Positions 12,201 to 24,200 of a DNA stretch of 64,000 nt are shown piece after piece. The DNA is taken from the NCBI GenBank assembly GCA_964019695.1, contig OZ026524.1, positions 66,304,223-66,368,222 of the forward strand, read 5' to 3'. The translations under genes were made by a program, and so were the position numbers. The DNA comes from Loripinus fragilis (lineage: Eukaryota; Mollusca; Bivalvia; Lucinida; Lucinidae). The first letter of the stretch is position 1; every line of letters starts with the position of its first letter. The notes under the pieces were generated by a model. The model was not told the DNA's origin. It did no database searches and saw nothing but the letters and a program-made list of their open reading frames with translations.

Positions 12201-15200
12201 TGAATATAGATTATGCCAGTTGTGCAGCCCCAAGATCACACTGGTAAATGTATACGTCCATTTGGTGGTATTTACGCGTATTGCCGGTACTTCATAGACC
12301 AGAAGTGGTAGATATTGGTGTTAATACTATATTGGCATGCACATGGCGATTTATGTAAGCATTTAGGAATAGATTCGAGTACCAATCTGGATGATCGGTA
12401 CTCAAATCTATTCCTAAATGCTTACATAAATCGCCATGCACATACTGAATACTTAAAAATGATCTAATTCTATAGTTCTTTAGGCATATGGCATGTTTTT
12501 TTATATAGTATTAACACCAATATCTACCACTTCCGGTCTATGAAGTACCGGCAATACGCGTAAATACCACCAAATCGACGTATACATTTACCAGTTTGAA
12601 GATGGCTACCAAAACTGTTTTATGCAATAAACCTAAGTGAGTTTATTGTGCATCTATGAATTCAGGATTTCAAGGTTGACTTTCTGAAATAATGGTGAGG
12701 GTTGGTACCATAAAACTAGTTTAAGACCTCCAGTAAAAATATTTTTTACTGACCGCTCCAAGGCGGTGCTTTTTTTGTGGATCATTTAAAATTCATTTTT
12801 ATCACAATCAGACATCACAAACGAGAGCCAAGAGGTCAGCCCTTTCCCAGTAGGTGACCACAAAGCATCAACAAACGGATGTGCATGAAAGCATAACAAA
12901 ACAAGACAGAAATAACATAAATGATCCACAAAAGAAGCACAGCCTTGGAACGGTCAGTAAAAATATTTTACTGGAGGGCAAGGCATTTCGCCTTTCAAAA
13001 TGCATAAAATTAATTTTTTTCCAGAAAAAAAAATTATAAAAAAATATGTGTGCCTACCCTATAATAAATTTTCAGACCCACTACCCGAAACACAGTTTTT
13101 TTTATTTGGCTTTATTTGCTAAACTCATATTTCCCATAATTTCTTTCTTAGATGGAGAGCTCAGTGAATTTGCTTCGAGGTAAAATTTACGAGGCCATGG
13201 AAAACAGAAGCCTGGCCATGGAATGTTTTCTAGAGGCTTTACGGCAAGACGTCTACTGTTATGAGGCATTTGATCTCCTTGTGAACCACCACATGTTGTC
13301 AGCACAGGAAGGTAAGACCGATTAGGCCAAATAAGAAATACCTGGGCTTAGGGTAACCCGACCCACAGGGACCAGTCCAGCTTAATAATATGCCAACTTC
13401 GATAATATACTGAAATAGACTATAAACTTATTTTTTTTTGTGGCATACTGTAAACACTGGACTGGCCCCTGTGACCCAACCCTACCTAAATTTATTGGTG
13501 AAACCTAGAATTTTTTCTGGAAAAAAATAATTCCATGCATTTTGAAAGGCAAAATGCCTTTCAAAATGCATGAAATTATTTATTTTCCAGAAAACCTGAA
13601 CAAATATTTCGCCTTTCAAAATGCATGAAATTATATTTTTTTCCAGAAAACCTGAACAAATATTTCGCCTTTCAAAATGCATGAAATTATATTTTTTTCC
13701 AGAAAACCTGAAAAAATTCTAGGAAATGCCTTTCAAAATGCATGAAGTTATATTTTTTCCAGAAAAAAAATATGTGTGCCTACACTTCCTAAATTTTTCA
13801 GACCCGTTACCCGAAACACACTTTTTGTTTTATTTGGCCTTATGATTCAGCGTTTCGGTCACTGTATCCCCACGTGGTATGCAATGTCCTGGTCTCTTGT
13901 AAAGCTAACGGAGATAGGATCAAGTGTGAGATTTGGCTAGAAAGTGACTGAATAGTTAAATAATACAAAAAAAAAGTGATTGTAAAGAACTACGTGCATT
14001 AAGAGGCTATTTTGGCCCAGCTATGAGGCCAATAAAATAAATTTGATTTTCACCAAATTCTTATTAGTTTATTAGAACAATGGCCCAAGTCTGATATAAG
14101 TTTGACTTATACTGTTGCTATGGTAACAAAAATGGCTGTCAAAATAGGCTGAAAATAGGAAATTGCCCATTTTGGAGCAAATTGGAGACGTTTGATAGAG
14201 CAATTAACATAGAGCACAGGCAAATACCAAAATGATATTTTAATAGATGATGAGAAATTGAGAATTATCATGGCACGCAACACATTAAAAGGAGTTAATG
14301 GTATTTAGCTGTGCTGATATCTAGTTCTTAAAAATTTGGTCTCAAAAAGCCTTAAATTTGGTCAAAAATGACAATTTCTGTATTTAATGCCTATTTTGTC
14401 AGCCATTATTGTTACCATAGCAACGGTAAAATTTAAATAAATGCCGAAATTTTACACTTCAGACATTCTTCTAATAAACCAATTAAAAGAAATTTGTGAA
14501 AAGGAATTATATTATTTATAAAGGAAAAATAGAATTAACCCTTTACTCCTAATAACACCTTTTGACGCCTTTGAAATATCTGTACGAGGGTTAGTCAAAA
14601 ATAACTGAGCCCTACCTAATTATATCTTAGCCTCACATTGTAGACAAGAAATGTGATTATCTTTTATAAGTATAACATGTCATAGACGTTTTGACCCAAA
14701 ATAATTACCCGGGTGAAGCTTCTGTTATGGTTGCTAGGCAACTAATGGTCATCAGTCAGAGCGATGCGTTCACGATCTCAGCCACCAGGAATATACAGTA
14801 TATCTTAAAAAAGTTTGTGGGCTTGATAGTTTATGAGAAAGACATATTTGACATTTATTTGAATAACATATGTCATATTGTCCTTTCATTATACTTGGTT
14901 CGTAATTGATTGGGTGAACACTGATTGCGTGCGTTGCCTAGCAACAAAATAAGTCAAAATTTCACAAATATTCAAATACATGATGATTGTGTTGCCATGG
15001 AAACAGAATCATTTATTCAAAACAAGGAATTTAATATTTCTGTGGGTTTGTCTGTGTATGCAGTACTGCATAAGCATTTTAAGGCGATTATTTTATGTTT
15101 TCTATTAAAATTGTGTTAATATGAATGTGGGTGGGGTAAATTATAGGACTTGAGGCACGTAAAAAATTGCTAAATTCTGAAATCGAACTACCACAGCATC

Positions 15201-18200
15201 TATAATTTGGGGTCAGTTGCTTTCTTTTCTGTGGCACTGAATAGGTACATGTAATAGGTATCAAACGACAGTGAATGCAGCATTACATTTACATTATCGT
15301 TTCCATGGCAACGCTTAGATATTGATGTATTACAGCGTGAACGCACCCGTTCGACAGGTCATGTTCGGTTGTCTAGCAACCAGTATATAAAGCCTACCAT
15401 CAGATATAAATTAGGTTATTGAATAGATGAAATATAACTGCGATGAAATATCGTTTAAATATGTGTCCATTTTACTTGAAGTAAATGTTATAAGGTAGGG
15501 CTCAGTTATTTTTGACTAACCCTCGTATTTGAAAATATAATGGAAAATTTAGCATTTGCACTTTTTGAGTAAATGCTCCATTTTGCATAATATTTTCAAA
15601 AGTATTCAAAACTTTACTTAAATTTTTCTTGAATTTTTCAATGTAGTCTAAAAATAGAATATGATGTCATGATCTAAAAATAGCCTATGGAGTAAAGGGT
15701 TAAGTGACATTTTCTGGGAAATACCAGGACATTTCTATAAGGTCGGTAAAGTGGTGTGGAATTTTGATCTTAAAAGAAAAATAATGAAATTTTGAAAATA
15801 ATGTTTGGGAAGCTAAATAACATGGAATTCTACTTTTCATTCATAAACTGTATTTACCATAAATATTCTGACTTTAAAAAACCCAAAAAGCTCTGAAAAT
15901 GACCAGTCAACTGGTCATTTTCAAAGCTTTTTTTTTCTTCTCCAATCCCTAAATCTGAATTTTTTCCCTTAAATCATCTAATAAAAAAATTCTGGCCTAA
16001 CCACAAATATTCAGACTTTTTTTATAACTCTATGCATACTTTCACACTTAAATTTGCTGTAATCTGCTGACTTATTTCAAAATTAGCTCTTTCAAAAACT
16101 TCTTTCAAGAGCACTATCAGACTACAGTTTGGATCTAAATCAAGTTCGGAGGTTCTGTCAGTCCTAATTTGGATCCAAACTGTTTGCAAAGGCTATCAGT
16201 AGATGACAAAAGTCACTGCTAAACATTTTTTAAAGTTTTTCTAGGATAACTTTATATCATTATTTTGGCAAAATGTGTTCATGTAGGCCTTTAGTTAAGA
16301 GTGTGTACCAAAAAAATGATTATCTTATTTCTCATTCTTAACATATGTTGTGGGTACTTAAAAGAACCCTCTCAATGTGACGGTTCTTTTAAGCACCCAA
16401 AACATATGTTAAAACTTATGAGTAAGAAAATATCCACAATTTTATGCTCAAAGTTTTTGTTTATCCATACATCTGTTCATGATAATACATGTACATGTAG
16501 TTGTAGAGGGGACCTAGTGCAACTTCTCCTAAGGGTCCCAATTTTGTAGAGCAAACATTATTTTTGGTTTACATAGATGAAGATTTTGCAAAAAATAGAA
16601 TTCGTCCAAAGTTTTTTTAATTAGTTCTTTATTGACAGGTATAATTCATAGGTGTGACAGAAAGGGATGATCTCAAATCAAATTTTGCTAGCAAAGAAAA
16701 TATTGTTGACACAATTTTTGTGCATAAATTTTTTTAATGTTTTCTAATCCATCAGTTTGAACATATGTTTTGGGTGCTCAAAAGAACAGTTACTGTCTCA
16801 TTGAGACGGTTCTTTTGAGTACCCACAACATATGTTTTGGTTGAGAAACAAGAAAATTAATTTTTTGGTACACACTCTTAACTAAACGCCTTCATTATTC
16901 ATTGATTGAATTTAACATGATAATGGCATGGACACTCTCAGATTTTTTAGTGCAATTGCAGAATCTACTTTGTGCATGCAGATTTATGGGCATGTGAAAT
17001 GGGATTTTTCATGATATGGCCTGTTTACCTTGTGTATGCAGTCCAAAACTGACAGTTTTGAATCAACTGCACATATAAAGCATGTGCAAATCAGGTTGGA
17101 TTTTCACTATCTTTATGACAAATGCATCATTTAGGGCATGCACAAATCAGGTTGGATTTTTACTATCTTTTATTACAAATGCATCATTTAGGGCACGAGC
17201 AGATCAGGTTGGATTTTCGCTATCTTTATTGACAAATGCTTCATTTAGGGTGAGGTTTCATCATTTTGAAATTTCTATCTGTGATCTCTTTAGACTTTAC
17301 ATACTAAATAGGGAGCGCAGTGGCTCAGTGGTAGAGTGCTTGACTTGAGACTGAGTGGCTGCAGGTTTGAGCCTCACTGGCGTCACTGCGTTGTGTCCTT
17401 GAGCAAGACACATTAATCCTAACTTAGTGCTGGTTCAACCCAGGAAGACCCGTCCCTTTACAAATGAAAGATTGTTGTTGGGATGTAAAGAATCAAATTA
17501 AACAAACATACTAAATAGGCAACTGCATACTTATTCTATTAACTTTTGTTTGTTTTGTTGCTTTACGTCCCAAGTCAACATCTATGGTCATTGCGGGACT
17601 CAGTTCACCTAACCTAACCACACTTTTTCCTGGGCAAGCTTGAACAAGCAGTTAACCAGTAATTCGTGCACATACTTCCGCTTGTAACTGACAACAACCC
17701 TTCTTGAATAAATCAGCGGAAGGGAGGAGAATGACCGTAGAAATAATTTCATGATCAATCTCCACTAAAGTATGGGACCGGACCGGGATCGAACTCGCGA
17801 CCCCTGGGTCTGCAGTCAGACATGCATCTGTAGCCAGACACGTTACTGACTGCGCTACGTGGCCCGGCAATTATTCTTTTAACAATTTTAGGGAGCGCAG
17901 TGGCTCAGTAGTAGAGTGCTTGACTCGAGACCGAGGGGCTGCGTGTTCGAGCCTCACCCGCGACACTTTGTAGTGTCCTTGAGCAAGACACATTTATCCT
18001 TGCTTAGTACTGGTTCAACCCAGAAAGACCAGTCCCAACATAGCTGAAAGATTGTTGACTGGGACAGAAAGAATCAAATCAAATAAACAAACATACTAAA
18101 TGGCCAACTGCATACTTATTCTATTAACATTTCAACATGCATTGAAAAATCAATCAGAATGAAAAGGGTTGGTGCCTATAAAATGTAGTGACACTAGTCT

Positions 18201-21200
18201 GACAGATTGGTAAATAGTGCAGTCGATGATCAGGCGGTCCTGAAGAGTCTGATAAGGGTTTTATCTGTTTGATCAGGCTTTTCTGTAATAACACAAATTT
18301 TATGATTATGATTTTGCATAGCTGTAGCTATTTGCTTAGATGTAGCTAAGGGCATGAGGTTATATAATTTTTTTATGCTAATTTCAACTGAGCATGATTT
18401 TAAAATGCCAACTATTGTTTGCATGATAAATACAGCATCTCAGAGTTTGAAAGTAATATTAAAGTCTTGATTCATTAGCATTTGTGTTTTATCAGCAGTT
18501 GAAATTTCATGTTCTTTTGAGTTGAGCATGAAACAAGTTTTGTGATCTAGGGGCCTGGCCCCGAGGTTATAAAACTTTTTTTCCTGCTCAACTCAGCTGG
18601 GGCACAAATTTTATGCTGCTCATAAATGTTAAAATGCTTTATAACATTCATAAGCAATATAAATACAAAATCTGAGAGACTTAAAGCATGAAACTTCTTC
18701 ACTTGTCGGTATTTCAGCTCTTGTTTGTTTGTTTTAATGCTTTATGTCCCATGTCAACAGCTAATGTCATGGCGAGACGGTCAGTACCTAACCACAATTT
18801 TCCTGGGCAAGCTTGAACAAATGGTTAACCAGTACTCCGTGCACATACTTTCCGTTGTAACTGACAACAACCCTTCTTGAATGATTCAGCAGAAGGGAGG
18901 AGGATGATGGTAGAAATTATTTCATTATCAATCTCCACAAAAGTATCGGACCGAGCCGGGATCAAACTGATGGTCCCTGGATCTAGTCAGACAGGCATCT
19001 GTAGCCAGACACGTTACTGACCGCTCTATGTGGCCTGGCATTTCAAATTTTATGAGCAGTTGAAATTTCCTGCTCAGTTGTGTTGAGCATGAAAAAGTTT
19101 TATAACCTCGGGTCTATATATCTAGGGGGTCTATGAGTATGTTGCTGTTGTGATTTATGCATTGCAGAAAGAGAGCTGATGGAATCACTACCATTCACAG
19201 TGCAATGTCCCAAAGAAGAAATAGAACTAGTTAAATATTTATATGAAAATAAATTAAAAAAGGTAAGTTGGAGTCTTAATGTAGATACATTTTGTTAAAG
19301 ATAAGTCAATTTTTCGGTTATAATTTGCAGTATTCCTCCAATTTCTTTTTAAAAGCATTTAATTAGTTTATCATATGATGCCGCGTCTGGGAGTGAAATA
19401 ATAATTACCATGCATTAAAATCGGTAAACCACTAGTGGTTTACATATTTTGGTTACGTTATGAAATGACGTCCATCATAATGACAAAATCTTAACTTTTT
19501 TACACCAGAAATGAGAATTTAAAGTATGATAAATAGAATCTAACATTCGTGCTTTTGTTTTATTGAATTTATCAAACTCGTTGCGAAAAGCGATAAAATG
19601 CTCTGCTTTTCCCCAACTCGTTTATAAAATTCAATAAAACTTGAGCACACATGTAAGATCCTCTATATATTCATAACATATGTTTAATTGAGAAATAAGA
19701 AAATAAACATTTAAATGAACTTGACCAGCACATGAAATTTTGGTACCTATGGCATATGCATGGGTGAAAGTTTATAAGATTGCCTGAATTCAGGATTTTG
19801 AGGCTGTCTTTCCATAGAAAGTCAGCCTCAAAAATGCTGAATTAGGCAGATTATTATAGCTTCTCTGATTAGTTTTCAGATTATCTAATCACAATGAAGC
19901 ATTTAAACTTGAAACTATTCATTTGTGTAGGCATCCCCCAAGTTTTGAAATTTGAATTTCAAAAGTTCAGGATTTTGGAAAGTTTGAACTTTCACCCATG
20001 CATATGTGACCAGTGATGGCAAAGGCTCGGATAAGCCCGCGGCAGAGCCTTCTTTGCTGACACATACAAAGTATGGAGGTAGATGATGGCCATAACCAAA
20101 GATTAGGGCTTTTGTCCCTAGGGTTCGCACAAGAAAGAAAATTACTTGAATTTGGAAGGCTTTCTTGAAATGTCCTTGAAAATTAGATCTGCCTTGAAAA
20201 GTACTGAAGAAGATTTTGCAAATGCCTTTGACAAGGTTCCACACAGGTTCCACACAAATTAGATTATTATGGGGAAAGAGGGTCCACCCATAATTGGGTA
20301 TACTCATGGCTCCGGTGCCATGAAAAGAACTTTGTGTATAAGAGCAGTGAAGGCTCTGGTAGGTCTGCACAGGCTTGTCTGAGCTTTCACTGCATGCCAA
20401 AACAACAAGTACTGACATTTCATGAGCTGACTAATATGCTTTGGTTAAGAAGTAAGAAAATTATTTGAAATAATCAATTTATCTCAATTTAAATGGTGTA
20501 TATTTCAGTATGACAAGCCGATGGAATTAAATATACCAGAGTCACTGTCATCGCTGAGTGAAAACCTTGATGTGATAGTCAGTCTTGCTGAGAGACATTA
20601 TTATAACTGTGATTTTAGAGAGTGCTATAAAATTACTACTAAGTAAGTACCAAAGGTCTAGGTAAACAAATAATTTGAATGTAAAATTGCAAAAAATTTC
20701 TTATCCATCAGTTTAAACACTTGTTTTGGTTGCTCAAAAGAACTGTCTCATGGAGATGGTTCTTTTGAATACCCACAACATATGTTTTGGTTGAGAAATA
20801 AGAAAATTAGTTTTTAAACTGTTATTTCAGAGAGTGCTTTGAAATATCTACAAAGTAAGTACTAATGGTGCCAAGTAAATAAAAAAATTGAATGTAAAAT
20901 TGCAAATAATTTCTTATCCATCAGTTTAAACACTTGTTTTGGGTGCTCAAAAGTACACTTACCAAAACGGTTCTTTTGAGTACCCAAAACATATGTTTGG
21001 GTTAAGAAATAAGAAAATTAATTTTTAAATTGTGATTTCAAAGAGTGCTATAAAATAACTTCAAAGTTAGTACAATGGTGCTAGGTAAACAAAAATTTGA
21101 GCATATAATTGTGAAAATTTTCTTATCCATCAGTTTAAGCACTTGTTTTGGTTGCTCAAAAAAACATAACGTTTTTTTACACATTTATTGCCAAACTAGA

Positions 21201-24200
21201 GAGCAGTGGCTCAGTAGTAGAGTGCTCGACGCAAGATTGAGGTGTTGCGGGTTTGAGCTTCACCGTCATCACTGTGTTACGTCCTTGAGCAAGACACATT
21301 GATCCTTGCTTAGTACTGGTTCAACTCAGGAAGACCAATCCTGACATAACTGAAAAATTGTTGACTGGGATGTAAAGAATCAAATCAAACAAAACAAAGC
21401 TTGCCAAACTATGTGTTTGACTTGATTCAATCTATGTACTGCTGAATCCACTCAACTTACTTTACAAAACACTCTTTGAATTTATTAAGATTTACTTCAC
21501 ATTTCTGCATCGATTTTGCATCTGTTCAGCAATTCATTATTTACTGGTTTCTAAAGATAGAAGATTTACTTTGAATCATAATGGGATGCAATTTCGAAAC
21601 CGAATTTACAAAGATAAAAAATTTTATGTTAGAATTTATAATGTGTTGAAAGCTATAGTATAATTATATTTAGCGTAACATAACTCAGATGATATAAACT
21701 TAGTAAATTGTTACACAAGTATATGATAAAAAGGTTATCGTATTTGTATATATATTTTGTGGGTACTCATTGTTTTGGTGGACTCGACTTGCATGTGGAG
21801 TACCAGGACTTTAGTTAAGAATGGGTAATGAAAATTTAATTTTCTTATTTCTCAACCTAAACATATGTTGTGGTTACTCAAAAGAACCGTCTCAATGAGA
21901 CGGTTCTTTTGAGCACCCAAAACATATGTTAAAACTGATGGGTAAGAAAATATTTACAATTTTTTGCTGAAAATTTTTGTTTATCTTAACCTGTGGGAGA
22001 ACCAAAACAAATTGTCCCCAACAAAATTTATATCCATACAAATCCAATAGCCTATAGATATAATTGAGTTTTCTTTAAAGATATATTAAACATTTTCAGT
22101 AGATCAGGGGTTTTCCAAGGCAAAATCTGGGGTCGAATATTATCGGTACCTTCTAAATTTAAAATTGAGCAAAAACTTCCCAAAATTGTGTATAATCGTG
22201 AATAAATCAGCAGAATGGAGGAAAATATCCATAGAAATTATTTCATGATCAGTCTCCAAGAAATTATGGGACCAGACTGGGATCGAAATTGCGACCCCTG
22301 AGACCCCTGGATCTGCAGTAAGACATACATCTGTAGTCAGACATATTACTGACTGCCATGTGCTATGCAGCCAAGTATGATCTGGATTTAAACTTTGTTC
22401 AAAGTCTACCAACAGAATACCCTAGCAGATGGCTCAAAAGGTCATCTAAATTATGAATACATATTTCATTTGGGCCTGATCCGGATCAAAACTGTATGTC
22501 TTTCTGTTGGTATTACTGAATTTGTTTTGAAAAAGTAATTTTATAAAGAACCAGCCGACAACACAAATGCTAAAATTATAATGTTACCTCTCAACTATTT
22601 AACAAAAACTGTTAAAGTGGACAAATGTTTTATGTATACTTAGCTGATATTAATATTAGTTTTATTACTATGCCGAAGCTAATTCAGGACTACCACCACA
22701 ATGTCAAACAGTTTGGATTCTGATCAGGCCTGAGATGTAGGGCCTGATCTGGATTCAAACAGTTATTGCTTAAAGGAGTCACGGCTTGTTTGACTGTGCA
22801 TGTCAAAACAAACCTACTAATTATCCCTTGAGACAAAGTCCGAATCCAAGTGTTTGTCATTCTGTTGGTATTACTGAATTTGTTTTGAAGAAGTTAAATC
22901 ATGAAGAATCAGCAGACAACACAAATGCTAAAATCATATTACCTCTCAACTACAGTCAACCCTCTTTATAACGACACTGTTTGTTCCAAGCTATCTTTGA
23001 CGTTAAAGTGAATTTGCTGTTATAAAGAAATTCTGACCATTACCAGATTTCCACATAAATAAACATTTGGTGGAATAAAATATTATATAAATGAATTAAA
23101 ATGCCATTATTCCAAATGTATACATCAGTTCAATTTTGTATGGCATCAAAATGCACAAAGCTTCCCACTTATCAAGTGAGACAGAAACCTGTTCATGCAA
23201 AAAGACCTTGTTCTGATCACAAAATTGTCTGACACATGGTAACAATTCTGTTATAATGAATTTATTTTCAATATAAATTGTATATCTATTTCCAGAAGTT
23301 ACTGTCGGTGTCGTTAAGTGAATATTCTGTTATAAAGATGGAATTTCAATGGAAACAGATCCGTTCCCAGCAATTTTATGTTGGATATTGAATATTCTGT
23401 TATAACGAGTTTTGACTGTATTTAACAAAAACTGTTAAAGTAGACAAATGTTTTATTTTTATTTGCTGATATTAATAATATTAGTTTTATTACTATGCCC
23501 AAGCAAATTCAGAAAAAAAAAAACAATATCAAACAACTTTGATCCTGTAATCTGTACCCGAGATGTAGGGCCTGATCTGGATCTAAACTCTTTGCAAAGT
23601 GAACAAAGAGATGGAACAAGCAGGTGGCCCTAACAGGTGCAGCTTTACTGTGAATACAGATATATGGGCAGCATAATGTGAAAAACTGTCTTTGGGTTTG
23701 TGACCGAGTAAATCTAAAAATACAGTTTACCCGCTTGCTTCACTACAACATGCAGCAACTGAGCTGGATCCATACCATATACAATATAAATGTTAATAAA
23801 TGCAGAAAAAATACTTTGCCATTGAATAAGATCTTCTAAGGATGAATACTGTGCAGAAAAAAAATCCCCATGGGGAAAAATCCCTGCGGGGAAAAATTCC
23901 TGCGGGGAAATATCCCCGCGGGGATTTTTCCCCATGGGGAAAATCAAAATGTTAATATATACTTGAAACATACTCAAATGTGTCATACAGATTGCAAGAG
24001 TGAACCTAAGCTTGATTTTAGACCCTTAAACATGTTTTAAAAAATCCCCGCGGGGATTTTTTCTCCAAAAATCCCTGCGGGGAAAAATCCCCGCGGGGAA
24101 AAATCCCCGCGGGGAAAAATGAAAAATTGTTATTACTGGTGGAAATTCATTTTTACACACCATTTACATGAGATCTTGTCATATTTGAATAAAAAACTGA

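Noticed and set aside
3822..12598. Calling the CACACTGG elements Transib/RAG-like transposons outright
   Set aside because: Only the 5-bp TSD and a loose heptamer resemblance support it; there is no transposase in the window, so it is kept as a hypothesis.
19915..20418. 167-codon minus-strand ORF
   Set aside because: It is the longest ORF outside the two genes, but it runs through a family D MITE end and a hAT-like fragment; no motifs and no splice context.
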